A model generated the notes under the pieces. It saw only the letters and a program-made list of their open reading frames with translations. It was not told where the DNA came from and searched no databases. A DNA stretch of 64,000 nucleotides from Sulfitobacter brevis (GTDB lineage: Bacteria; Pseudomonadota; Alphaproteobacteria; Rhodobacterales; Rhodobacteraceae), in NCBI RefSeq assembly GCF_900112755.1, contig NZ_FOMW01000005.1, positions 124,001 to 188,000 on the forward strand, read 5' to 3'. Below are positions 25,884-34,038 of this stretch, one piece after another. The position numbers were made by a program, and so were the translations under genes. Each line of letters begins with the position of its first letter. Positions within the stretch are counted from its first letter, which is position 1.

Positions 25884-26618
25884 CTAGGTCTCTTTTGCCA
25901 CGCGCGCCAGTGTTACGACTGAAATCGGTCCGGAACCGGCTGCCAGACAGGCGTTTGCGCAGGCGCTTAAGGTAGCGCCGGTGGTCATCACATCGTCTAC
26001 TAAAAGCACGGGACGCCCGATCATCCTTTGACTGCGTCCGGTGGTGATACTGATCGCATCGTGCAGGGTATCCCACCGCTCCCGCGCGGTCATCCCGTCA
26101 AGCGTTTGGGTAGATTTGTACCGCCTGAGCAGATCAGGACACCAACTCATCTCCATTCGCTTGGCTAATGCAGCCGCGAGCAGCGCCGACTGGTTATACC
26201 GCCGCCGCAACAACCGCCGCGGATGAAGGGGCACAGGGGCAATTATTGCGTTTTCGGGGATCCGGCCAGCGATGGCATTGTGCATCCACAGCGCGGCAGG
26301 CTTGGCGATCTCCTGCCGGTCGCCGTGTTTTAGCGCCAGCACCAGTTTGCGCCCCACACCTGTATAAATCAGCGCCGCACGCCCTAACTCCCACGGGCGC
26401 GGATAGTGCAAACAGTCGTCGCAGGCGGCGGCCTCGGCCCCGATAAAGCCGGGCAAAGGAATGCCGCAGCCATCACAAACAGCGCCGCCGATGAAGCTTG
26501 TTTCGCTCCAGCACGGGCCGCACAAGCCAAAGTCACTGTCGACGCGGTCGCCGCAGGTCAGGCACCGTGCGGGATAAATCGCATCCAACGCTGTTTGAAT
26601 TCCTGCCAACAACGTCAT
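25884..26618 (-). CDS. comF: ComF family phosphoribosyltransferase-like protein
   Basis: A 244-residue protein. The N-terminal double zinc ribbon has CLTCGD, CGPCW, CDGCG and CDDCLH. This leads into a type I phosphoribosyltransferase fold with PVPLHPRRLLRRRYNQS and the PRPP loop VLLVDDVMTTGATL. ComF homologues are needed for natural competence in several bacteria and are linked to DNA uptake, although the substrate is unsettled. A perfect AGGAGG precedes the ATG. It is divergent from a methyltransferase gene with only eleven bases between the start codons. Confidence 0.9.
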   Translation of the reverse strand: MTLLAGIQTALDAIYPARCLTCGDRVDSDFGLCGPCWSETSFIGGAVCDGCGIPLPGFIGAEAAACDDCLHYPRPWELGRAALIYTGVGRKLVLALKHGDRQEIAKPAALWMHNAIAGRIPENAIIAPVPLHPRRLLRRRYNQSALLAAALAKRMEMSWCPDLLRRYKSTQTLDGMTARERWDTLHDAISITTGRSQRMIGRPVLLVDDVMTTGATLSACANACLAAGSGPISVVTLARVAKET

Positions 26619-26629
26619 ATTGACCTCCT

Positions 26630-27448
26630 ATGACCGCGCACCCCACCATGACCGACCTCACTGCCCTTGATCGCTACCGCGCCCGCGCCACGGCGGCGGG
26701 GATGTTTCTGCACGAAGCAGCTGCGGATGATCTGCAGGATCGCCTAGGCATGGTTAATAAATCCTTTCGCCAAGGCGTCGTGGTCAGCGGGTTTCCTGAC
26801 TTTTGGGCAGCGCGGTTTCCCGAGCTTGAAATGCTGGCCGCGCAGGAAACTCTCGCGCTTGAGCCTACCTCGCAGGATTTGGTGATCCACGCGATGGCAC
26901 TGCACTGGGCCAATGATCCCGTTGGCCAGTTGATCCAATGCCGGCGGGCTTTGCGACCTGACGGGCTGATGCTTTCGGTGGGCTTTGGCGGGCAGACCTT
27001 GACCGAACTACGCGCCTGTCTGGGCCAAGCCGAAGCTGAAGTGCGTGGAGGCATGTCACCCCGCGTGGCTCCGATGGCAGATTTGCGCGATATGGGCGCT
27101 TTGCTACAACGTGCGGGCTTTGCCCTGCCGGTGGCCGATAGCGTGACGATCCTCGTTGAATATAGCGATGCCTGGCATTTGATGCGCGATTTGCGAGCGA
27201 TGGGCGAAACCAATGCGCTTGAAGCCCGCCTGCGCCGCGCCACCGCGCGCAGCGTGCTGACCCACGCAGCCGAGCTTTACCAATCACATTTTGCCAAAGA
27301 TACTGGCCGGATCACCGCGACTTTTGAGCTGGTTTTTCTTGCTGGTTGGGCGCCTGACGCCAGCCAGCAAAAACCTCTGCGGCCTGGATCGGCCCGCCAA
27401 AGTCTGGCCGCAGCGCTGAGTACAGACGAGACGAAGCTACCGATTTGA
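26630..27448 (+). CDS. NDUFAF5-like SAM-dependent methyltransferase
   Basis: A 272-residue protein. It resembles the BioC/NDUFAF5 group: DRYRARATAAGMFLHEAAADDLQDRLG, then LVIHAMALHWANDPVGQLIQ and an MLSVGFGGQTLTELR strand. The usual GxGxG SAM loop is weak (VVVSGFPDFW), as in many alphaproteobacterial members. The human relative hydroxylates complex I; the bacterial role is unknown. The start is uncertain, since the next ATG (giving MTDLTALDRYRARA) fits homologues better and the first ATG lies in the comF ribosome-binding site. Confidence 0.75.
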   Translation: MTAHPTMTDLTALDRYRARATAAGMFLHEAAADDLQDRLGMVNKSFRQGVVVSGFPDFWAARFPELEMLAAQETLALEPTSQDLVIHAMALHWANDPVGQLIQCRRALRPDGLMLSVGFGGQTLTELRACLGQAEAEVRGGMSPRVAPMADLRDMGALLQRAGFALPVADSVTILVEYSDAWHLMRDLRAMGETNALEARLRRATARSVLTHAAELYQSHFAKDTGRITATFELVFLAGWAPDASQQKPLRPGSARQSLAAALSTDETKLPI

Positions 27449-27497
27449 CGCTAAGCTGACGAACCACTCCACTTTATTCCGTTCTAAGGATCTTTCT

Positions 27498-28544
27498 ATG
27501 CAGGCCGCCCGCCCCGACCACAGCGCTGCTGACCATCCGAAACTGCCCAAACAAAAGGTCGGCGTGTTGCTGGCCAACCTTGGAACGCCCGACAACTACG
27601 ACTACTGGTCGATGCGCCGTTACCTTGGCGAGTTTTTAAGCGACCGCCGCGTGATTGATTACAGCCCGTGGCTCTGGCAGCCCTTGTTGCAGTTGGTGAT
27701 CCTGAGCAAACGGCCCTTTACCAGCGGTGCCGCCTACAAATCAATTTGGAATCATGAAGCGGACGAAAGCCCCTTGATGACCATCACCAAAGCCCAGACA
27801 GCCAAAATCTCGCAAGCGATGCAGGCGCGGTATGGCGACGATGTGATGGTCGAGTTTTGCATGCGCTATGGCAATCCCTCGACCCGTTCAAAGGTCGCGG
27901 CAATGACCGCTGCGGGCTGCACCAAAATCCTGTTCTTCCCGCTTTACCCGCAATACGCCGGAGCGACCTCTGCTACTGCTTGCGATGCGTTCTTTGCCGC
28001 CCTTGGCCACGAAAAATGGCAACCAATCGCGCGTGTTGTGGAGCCATACTTCGACCGACCGGGTTATATCGAGGCTTTGGCGCAATCTGTTGAAAAAGCC
28101 TATGAAAATTTGGCGCGTAAGCCCGATATCCTGATCTGTTCCTACCACGGCGTGCCGATCCGCTACCTGATGGAGGGCGATCCCTACCACTGCCAGTGCC
28201 AAAAAACCACGCGCCTGCTGAAAGAGCGACTCGGTTGGGCCGATACCGAGATCATGACGACCTTCCAGTCCAAGTTCGGGCCCGAAGACTGGCTCCAGCC
28301 TTACACGGTTGAGGAAGTGGCGCAGCAGGCTGAGGCGGGCAAGAAAAGCATCGCAATCTGTGCGCCTGCCTTCTCGGCTGATTGCATCGAAACGTTGGAA
28401 GAGATCAACGAAGAAATCCGCGAAAGCTTTGAACACGCTGGCGGCGAGCAGTTTACCTACATCCCCTGCCTGAACGACGATGACGCCCATATCGCTGCGT
28501 TGTCGGATGTAATTGCAGAGAATCTGCAGGGGTGGGTCAGCTAA
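27498..28544 (+). CDS. hemH: ferrochelatase
   Basis: A 348-residue enzyme that inserts ferrous iron into protoporphyrin IX, the last step of haem synthesis. Visible blocks are VGVLLANLGTPDN, the FCMRYGNPS strand, the FFPLYPQY signature, CSYHGVP with the catalytic His, and CAPAFSADCIETLEEI. It lies in a single-gene transcript. A two-way terminator follows, shared with the small membrane peptide gene that faces it. Confidence 0.96.
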   Translation: MQAARPDHSAADHPKLPKQKVGVLLANLGTPDNYDYWSMRRYLGEFLSDRRVIDYSPWLWQPLLQLVILSKRPFTSGAAYKSIWNHEADESPLMTITKAQTAKISQAMQARYGDDVMVEFCMRYGNPSTRSKVAAMTAAGCTKILFFPLYPQYAGATSATACDAFFAALGHEKWQPIARVVEPYFDRPGYIEALAQSVEKAYENLARKPDILICSYHGVPIRYLMEGDPYHCQCQKTTRLLKERLGWADTEIMTTFQSKFGPEDWLQPYTVEEVAQQAEAGKKSIAICAPAFSADCIETLEEINEEIRESFEHAGGEQFTYIPCLNDDDAHIAALSDVIAENLQGWVS

Positions 28545-28575
28545 GCGGCTGATTCCACACCCTGAAAACAGAAAA

Positions 28576-28595
28576 GGCGGCGCCAAAGCACCGCC
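28576..28595. terminator. two-way terminator between hemH and the small peptide gene
   Basis: GGCGGCGC and GCACCGCC pair around CAAA with one mismatch. On the minus strand the mismatch becomes a G-U pair and TTTTCTGTTTT follows, so termination is strongest for the 60-residue peptide gene. Read on the plus strand it is followed by CTTTCC and could serve hemH. Confidence 0.7.
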
Positions 28596-28621
28596 CTTTC
28601 CAATTTAGTAACCGTTACCGA

Positions 28622-28804
28622 TTAGTCGGAAGCAACAGCAGCAGCAACCAGAGCCAGCAAGATCAGCGGGATCAGGATACCAGCCGAAGAAGAAGTAGCT
28701 TCTTCAACGATAACCGGCGCTTCGATGATCGGATCAGCCAGCGAGCCAGCAAATGCAGTCGATGCAGCAGCAGACAGAGCAGCGGCGAGAACGAGTTTTT
28801 TCAT
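28622..28804 (-). CDS. 60-residue exported or membrane peptide beside hemH
   Basis: A 60-residue product starting MKKLVLAAALSAAASTAFAG, a clear signal peptide. It continues with a short acidic part (SLADPIIEAPVIVEEAT) and ends in a hydrophobic segment (ILIPLILLALVAAAVASD) that would span the membrane, leaving a C-terminal Ser-Asp. The start is set by GGAGG eight bases upstream. I know of similar small proteins next to roseobacter ferrochelatases but no function. It has its own leader and terminator and is probably transcribed alone. Confidence 0.65.
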   Translation of the reverse strand: MKKLVLAAALSAAASTAFAGSLADPIIEAPVIVEEATSSSAGILIPLILLALVAAAVASD

Positions 28805-28945
28805 ATTCATAACCTCCAGAAAAGGCGTGTTGCACAACGTACAATCACGCACCCAAGACTTACCTCGTGAAACTTTGTAAACAGCATAACTTGAGGATTG
28901 CAAACCCGGATTCAGGATTCAGTCCCCACAATCAGTGTTATGTCG

Positions 28946-29557
28946 TCAAATTAGCAACACTTGAGTGCCCACATTGGCCATGCCGAAGAGCTCGGTAATA
29001 TGCTCGTTATACAGACCGATGCAGCCATTGGACGAACGGCGGCCGATCTTGCGTGTGTCATGGGTGCCGTGGATCCGGTAATAGGTCCAGCTGAGGTACA
29101 GCGCGTAAGGCCCAAGCGGGTTGTCAGGGCCCGGTCCGATCACGGCTGGCCACTCGGGGTTCCGTTCCAGCATCGACGGCGTCGGGCGCCATGTAGGGGC
29201 CGTAACCTTCTGGGTGACGCTCGTGCGACCACGGCGGGTCAGCTCTTCGGTCAGTGGTACGCTGGAGGGGTAGAGCTTATAAATGCTCTGATCTTCGGAC
29301 CAGTAATGCACTGCGCGGCTGTCGATATCGACAAGGATCGCGCCATTGCGGGTGTTGGAGAAATACGGCTGCCAGTCCAGCATACGAAAGCTGGAGATGT
29401 TGCGCGGTACGGATTCTGTCAGGTCACGTTCGGCTTCGGTCGTGGCGGCAGAATTAACCGATGACGTGTTTTGAGCCAGTGCCGGAGTTGCCAACAGGGC
29501 TGCGCTGCCTGCAAGGAACGTCCGGCGGCTGGGGTAAGGAAATCTCTTGTCAGACAT
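28946..29557 (-). CDS. L,D-transpeptidase with Tat signal
   Basis: A 203-residue protein. A twin-arginine signal (PSRRTFLAGSAALLATPALA) leads into a YkuD catalytic domain, about residues 70-203. The His163 (IHGTHD) and catalytic Cys179 (SSNGCIGLYN) are in place. Two residues after the Cys there is Gly where the family usually has Arg. It should cross-link peptidoglycan or attach proteins to it in the periplasm. The promoter (29596-29624) is strong. A second transpeptidase and a CAP lipoprotein are close by. Confidence 0.87.
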   Translation of the reverse strand: MSDKRFPYPSRRTFLAGSAALLATPALAQNTSSVNSAATTEAERDLTESVPRNISSFRMLDWQPYFSNTRNGAILVDIDSRAVHYWSEDQSIYKLYPSSVPLTEELTRRGRTSVTQKVTAPTWRPTPSMLERNPEWPAVIGPGPDNPLGPYALYLSWTYYRIHGTHDTRKIGRRSSNGCIGLYNEHITELFGMANVGTQVLLI

Positions 29558-29595
29558 GTGTATGTCTCCGTTGAGGGTATGGAATAATTCTGTGC

Positions 29596-29624
29596 ACTAT
29601 ATGGCTTGAATGCCGCAGTTTCAA
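29596..29624 (-). promoter_or_regulatory. promoter of the Tat-exported L,D-transpeptidase
   Basis: On the minus strand TTGAAA and TATAGT are separated by 17 bases, a near-consensus sigma-70 promoter. The predicted start lies about 30 bases upstream of the start codon. Confidence 0.6.
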
Positions 29625-29665
29625 ATCAAAGCCGCGTCATCAAGCAGAGTCACGCCGATGTGCGT

Positions 29666-29694
29666 TTGAACTGCAACGCCACGCCATGTAAGGA
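29666..29694 (+). promoter_or_regulatory. promoter candidate for the CAP lipoprotein gene
   Basis: TTGAAC and TAAGGA are separated by 17 bases, 31 bases before the CAP gene start codon. The match is moderate. Confidence 0.4.
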
Positions 29695-29724
29695 CGTGCA
29701 AACCAAATTGCGTGGAGCTGCGCC

Positions 29725-30234
29725 ATGATCCGTCTACTTTCTATTCTTCTTTCTCTCACGATTGCCCTCGCGGCTTGTGTTCCTGCATCCACGCCCAATG
29801 GGTCAGACGGCAGATCAAACCCTCGCGCCTATCGCATCGACCGGGCTGATGCCGGAAAGATTCAGTTCCGTATGGTTGATTCGATTAACGCACTGCGTAG
29901 TTCCGCAGGTGTTGCCCCGATCCAGCTGGACGCCAAGCTGAACGCTGCAGCAGCGACACACTCCCGTGATATGTCGGTGCAGAACCGTCCATGGCACTTC
30001 GGCTCAGACGGGTCGTCACCTTTGGACCGTATCCGCCGCGTTGGCTACACTGGCCCGCTGGTCGGCGAGAATATCTCCGAGACCTACGAGACCGAGCTTG
30101 AGACTTTGGCCGCGTGGATGGAACAGCCCGACACCCGCCGCATCATCATGACAGAAGAATCCCGCAACATGGGTTTCTCATGGCACCAGGAATCCGGCGG
30201 CAAAATCTGGTGGACGCTGGTAATGGGCGGCTAA
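29725..30234 (+). CDS. CAP (SCP/PR1) domain lipoprotein
   Basis: A 169-residue lipoprotein. The signal ends in LTIALAAC with Cys18 as the acylation site. A CAP domain (about 45-165) follows, with VDSINALRSSAGVAPIQLDAKLN, the GENI segment (VGENISETYETE) and a C-terminal MGFSWHQESGGKIWWTLVM. CAP proteins are secreted and some bind lipids or peptidoglycan; no activity is certain here. A strong terminator follows eight bases after the stop. Confidence 0.85.
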   Translation: MIRLLSILLSLTIALAACVPASTPNGSDGRSNPRAYRIDRADAGKIQFRMVDSINALRSSAGVAPIQLDAKLNAAAATHSRDMSVQNRPWHFGSDGSSPLDRIRRVGYTGPLVGENISETYETELETLAAWMEQPDTRRIIMTEESRNMGFSWHQESGGKIWWTLVMGG

Positions 30235-30242
30235 ACAAAAAT

Positions 30243-30269
30243 GGGCGGCCCACAAGGCCGCCCGTTTTT
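30243..30269 (+). terminator. intrinsic terminator after the CAP gene
   Basis: GGGCGGCC and GGCCGCCC are perfect complements around a five-base loop, followed by GTTTTTG. On the other strand an A-run becomes TTTTT, so it can also end the facing L,D-transpeptidase gene. Confidence 0.85.
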
Positions 30270-30295
30270 GCAGATCAGGGTTTCTACCAGAAATC

Positions 30296-30793
30296 CTAGG
30301 GCGTGATCAGGATCGGGGTTCCGTCACGCACCATCGCATAAACATCTTCAATCTCTTTGTTTTTTACCGAGATGCAACCCCACGTCCAATCATGCTTGAG
30401 GAATTTGCGCGGGTCCTGCTGGCCGTGGATAAAGATATCCCCACCAGGTGACTTACCCATTTCCTGCGCGCGCATCCGGTCCAACTCGTTGGGGTAAGAA
30501 ATCCCGACGGACAGGTGGAATTTGCTATTCGGGTTACGCCGGTCGATGGTGTAAATACCTTCGGGCGTGCGTCCGTCACCCTCGAACGTCTTATGGCCCA
30601 CGGGCGCAAAGCCAAGCTGAATGTCGTACTGCTCCAGCACCCGGTCATGGTGCAGCAGCATCATTTTGCGGTCGGTTTTGTTCACCACAACATAGGTGAC
30701 CTCCGGCCCCCTATATTTCTTGAATTTGGTCTGACTACACGCTCCGAGCGCCACCAATGCAGTGCCGCCCAGAATCAATGTCCTGCGATTCAT
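30296..30793 (-). CDS. L,D-transpeptidase lipoprotein, WGCI type
   Basis: A 165-residue protein with a lipoprotein signal (LVALGAC, Cys19) and a YkuD domain of the ErfK/YafK group. His123 (IFIHGQQ) and Cys140 (DWTWGCISV) form the catalytic pair, and GDGRTPEGIYTI is a conserved strand. It probably sits on the outer face of the inner membrane or on the outer membrane and modifies peptidoglycan. The promoter candidate lies 50-76 bases upstream. It is a second copy of the same reaction class within 2 kb. Confidence 0.87.
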   Translation of the reverse strand: MNRRTLILGGTALVALGACSQTKFKKYRGPEVTYVVVNKTDRKMMLLHHDRVLEQYDIQLGFAPVGHKTFEGDGRTPEGIYTIDRRNPNSKFHLSVGISYPNELDRMRAQEMGKSPGGDIFIHGQQDPRKFLKHDWTWGCISVKNKEIEDVYAMVRDGTPILITP

Positions 30794-30841
30794 GTCCCTT
30801 GCCCTTTGCCTGCGGCCTTTTTGGCCATTTTTTCAGGGACT

Positions 30842-30869
30842 AGCATATATCGCGGAGTTTATCATTCAA
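30842..30869 (-). promoter_or_regulatory. promoter candidate for the L,D-transpeptidase lipoprotein gene
   Basis: On the minus strand TTGAAT and TATGCT are separated by 16 bases, with about 40 bases from the expected start to the start codon. Confidence 0.4.
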
Positions 30870-30948
30870 AAAGAGGTGAACAGCGGCCTGCACGTCGGCC
30901 TGAAGCAGGTTCGCAACAAAACGCCGATACCGGTATTCCGTAACGTAC

Positions 30949-32169
30949 TTAGGCAGGTTTTGTGAGGCAGGCGGCCAGCTCGACATGGCTGGACCAGCGG
31001 AACTGATCCACCACCTGTATCCACTCCAGCACATAGCCCGCCGCGACCAGAACCGCCGCATCGCGGGCAAAAGACACCGGGTTACACGAGACATAGGCCA
31101 CTTTTGCAACCTTACTGCGCACAATCTCGGCAATCTGCGCCTCGGCTCCGGCGCGGGGCGGGTCAAGTACAACGGCGTCGATCTTAGCCAGCTCATCCGG
31201 CAACATTGGACGTCGGAACAGATCGCGGGTTTCGGTGGTCACCGGTTTTAGCCCCTTGGCCATCCGCCAGCCCTTGTCCAAGGCGGCCAGCATCGGCTCT
31301 TCTGATTCGACCGCATGAACGGAGGCATGCAGCGCCAGCGGCAGCGCGAAGGTCCCGACACCGGCAAATAGATCAACGATATGCGCCGCATCGCCAACCG
31401 CTTCCCTGACCGCGTGCAGCAGTGCCGCCTCGCCGTGGGCGGTCGCCTGAAGGAAAGCACCTGCGGGGGGCGTGACATCTGCCCTGCCCATGCGCAGCAC
31501 CGGCGGCACCCGTTGGGCAATCGTTTCGCCCTCCCACGTCAGCCGCGCCAGACCCGTCTTTTCACAAAGCTCGGCCAGCTCCTGACGAAGAGGTCCGTCG
31601 AGCTCCTTGCCGTTTTCGACCGAAACATCGAGCCCGTTATCACAGGCCGTCAAAGTCACCGCCAAGGCAGCCTTGCGGCTGGTACCGATCACGGCAAGCT
31701 GTTCGGCAATCGGAAGTCCGGCCATCACAGCAGGAGAGAGCAACTTGCAGTCGGGGATTTCGATAATCACATCCGAGGCACGCCCGTGAAAACCGACCAT
31801 CGCCGCCTTTTTGGTGCGCCGCGCGGTAACTGTGGCCCGTCGGCGCGATTGCGGCGGCGAAGTTTTAATCGGGCGGAACGTCGTTTCCAACCCATGTGCC
31901 GTCAAAGCGTGCCGGACAAAATCAACCTTCCACTCCGCCACAAATGGATCAGAAGCATGTTGCAGCAGGCACCCGCCGCAAGACTTGAAATGGCGGCACG
32001 GCGGGGCCACCCGCTCCGCCGAAGGGGTGATGATACGCACATCGCGCAGCGTTTGGCCTTCAAGCGTGCCTGAAACCAGTTCGCCGGGAAGGGTTAGCGG
32101 GGCATAGACCGGACCTTCGGCGATCCCGTCGCCGTGATGACCAAGTCTGTGGATTTTATATTCGCTCAT
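30949..32169 (-). CDS. 23S rRNA (uracil-5-)-methyltransferase, RlmD/RumA family
   Basis: A 406-residue SAM enzyme. A TRAM-like start is followed by the four-cysteine iron-sulfur motif (Cys58, Cys64, Cys67 in CRHFKSCGGCLLQH, and Cys141 in IPDCKLL). Then comes the SAM-binding DLFAGVGTFALPL, the DPPRAGAEAQ loop and the catalytic YVSCNPVSF. It methylates uracil in 23S rRNA or possibly tRNA; which position (U747 or U1939-like) cannot be told. It lies alone on the minus strand, 39 bases from the ABC exporter genes. Confidence 0.88.
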   Translation of the reverse strand: MSEYKIHRLGHHGDGIAEGPVYAPLTLPGELVSGTLEGQTLRDVRIITPSAERVAPPCRHFKSCGGCLLQHASDPFVAEWKVDFVRHALTAHGLETTFRPIKTSPPQSRRRATVTARRTKKAAMVGFHGRASDVIIEIPDCKLLSPAVMAGLPIAEQLAVIGTSRKAALAVTLTACDNGLDVSVENGKELDGPLRQELAELCEKTGLARLTWEGETIAQRVPPVLRMGRADVTPPAGAFLQATAHGEAALLHAVREAVGDAAHIVDLFAGVGTFALPLALHASVHAVESEEPMLAALDKGWRMAKGLKPVTTETRDLFRRPMLPDELAKIDAVVLDPPRAGAEAQIAEIVRSKVAKVAYVSCNPVSFARDAAVLVAAGYVLEWIQVVDQFRWSSHVELAACLTKPA

Positions 32170-32208
32170 GCACAGGCCATAGCGTGAGCGGCGCTGTTGC
32201 GAAAGGCT

Positions 32209-34038
32209 CTATTCTGCGGCGTCCATGCTGAGGAACCCGCCGGACTGGCGCTGCCAATACCGCGCGTAAAGCCCGTCTTGCGCCAAGAGAGCCGCGTGTG
32301 TGCCATGCTCGGCAATGCCGCCTTGATCCATGACCACGATCCTATCCATCTCGGTCAAGGTCGAGAGCCGGTGCGCGATGGCCAGAACGGTCTTGCCCTG
32401 CATCACTTGCTCCAATGCCGACTGGATCGCGGCTTCGACCTCACTGTCGAGCGCGCTTGTCGCTTCATCCAGCACCAGAATAGGCGCGTCTTTGAGGATA
32501 GCGCGGGCTAAGGCTATGCGTTGGCGCTGCCCGCCAGAAAGCTTGACGCCTCGCTCCCCCAGATGTGCGTCATAGCCGCGCCCGCCCCTGTGGTCCTGCA
32601 ATTCAAGAATGAAATCATGCGCCTCAGCGCGTTTGGCGGCCTCCATCACTTCGGCATCTGTCGCGTCAGGTTTGCCGTAGCGGATGTTGTCCATCGCCGA
32701 GCGGTTGAACATCGCAGTTTCCTGCGTGACCATGCTGATATTCTGCCGCAAACTCTCCTGAGTGACATCGGCGATATCGGTCCCGTCGATCAAAATGCGC
32801 CCCTCCTCTGCTTGATAGAGCCGCAAGAGCAGCGAAACCAAGGTTGATTTCCCCGCGCCCGAGGCACCGACGATGCCGAGTTTTTCGCCCTGCCCGATGG
32901 TCAGATCGATCCCGCCAATGCCGCCCTTTTCACGACCATAGGCAAAGCCCACATCTTGAAACGCGATTTCGCCGCCTACGACCACCAGATCCTGCGCATC
33001 TTGGGCGTTCTCCACCCGCACCCGCGGGGTCAGCGTCCGCATGCCGTCTTCGATTTCGCCGACATTGGAGTAAATCGCCATCAGCGTGAAGCTTACCCAG
33101 CCGGTCATCTGCGCAATCCGGATCGAGATCGCGCCTGCCGCAACGATATCGCCCTCGCTCGCAATGCCGCGCTGCCACAGCAGAAGGGTGCTGCCGATCA
33201 GCAGAACCGGTAACAATCCCGCAAGGCTCATCAGCGCCAGCCGGAAGCCTGCAGCCAGATACCCGAAATCAAGCGCGCGTTGCCGGAAGGTACCCATCGC
33301 GCCCAAGGCGGCACGGTCCTCGAAATCGGCATGGGCAAAGAGCTTGACGGTTTTGATGTTGGTGATGGTATCGACCACCTGCCCCGACACCATCGCCCGC
33401 GCGCCCGCACGGGCAGCAGATCGCGCGCGCACCCGTGGCAGAAACCAGTTGATCAACCCGAAATAGAGCACCAGCCAAACGGTAAAGCCCAAAGCAATCC
33501 GCCAATCGATCCCGACCAACAGCGCGACCGAGCCAAAAAGCGACGCCAACGCAAAGGCCACAACGTTGATCACTTCCGAGGCGACATCCGTGACCGCGCG
33601 GGCTGCTTGCATTTGTTTTTGCGCAATCCGTCCCGCAAAATCGTTGTCGAAAAACACCACGTTCTGACCCAGCGTCCAGCGGTGCAACCGCGACAAGACC
33701 AGCGGGTTCAGGTTTGGTTGGACCATGATCGCGTTCGAGGCCGAGGACAGACCAAAGAGCACCGGACGGGCGATCAGAAAAAACGCTACCGCGCCTAAAA
33801 TCAGCGCCAGATTGCTGCCGTCAAAGAAACGCTCGGGGCCCGAAGCGCTCGTGGCATCAATCACCTTGCCTAAAATCCAAGCGGTTCCCGCTTCCATCAT
33901 GCCTGCCGCAGCCGACAAAAACGCCGCCAGCCACAACACGGGCCAAGCGCCGGAAAGGCACCACTTCATGAACGCCCACAGGGTTTCAGGGGGCGCGCCA
34001 TCTGCCGCCCGAAACGGTTTTATCCAATCTGAAACCAT
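32209..34038 (-). CDS. ABC exporter half-transporter, second subunit
   Basis: A 609-residue fusion of a six-helix membrane domain (about 30-330) and a nucleotide-binding domain (about 350-595). Walker A is GASGAGKSTLVS, signature LSGGQRQRIALARAI, Walker B PILVLDEATSALD with a catalytic Glu, and H-loop AIAHRLST. All ATPase motifs look intact. The start overlaps the stop of the upstream subunit gene by one base (TGATG). It likely pairs with that subunit to export a lipid or drug-like compound; the substrate is unknown. Confidence 0.9.
   Translation of the reverse strand: MVSDWIKPFRAADGAPPETLWAFMKWCLSGAWPVLWLAAFLSAAAGMMEAGTAWILGKVIDATSASGPERFFDGSNLALILGAVAFFLIARPVLFGLSSASNAIMVQPNLNPLVLSRLHRWTLGQNVVFFDNDFAGRIAQKQMQAARAVTDVASEVINVVAFALASLFGSVALLVGIDWRIALGFTVWLVLYFGLINWFLPRVRARSAARAGARAMVSGQVVDTITNIKTVKLFAHADFEDRAALGAMGTFRQRALDFGYLAAGFRLALMSLAGLLPVLLIGSTLLLWQRGIASEGDIVAAGAISIRIAQMTGWVSFTLMAIYSNVGEIEDGMRTLTPRVRVENAQDAQDLVVVGGEIAFQDVGFAYGREKGGIGGIDLTIGQGEKLGIVGASGAGKSTLVSLLLRLYQAEEGRILIDGTDIADVTQESLRQNISMVTQETAMFNRSAMDNIRYGKPDATDAEVMEAAKRAEAHDFILELQDHRGGRGYDAHLGERGVKLSGGQRQRIALARAILKDAPILVLDEATSALDSEVEAAIQSALEQVMQGKTVLAIAHRLSTLTEMDRIVVMDQGGIAEHGTHAALLAQDGLYARYWQRQSGGFLSMDAAE

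Noticed and set aside
27449-27497. Irr-type iron box upstream of hemH
   Set aside because: Only a TTCTAA half-like element is present and its partner half is not.
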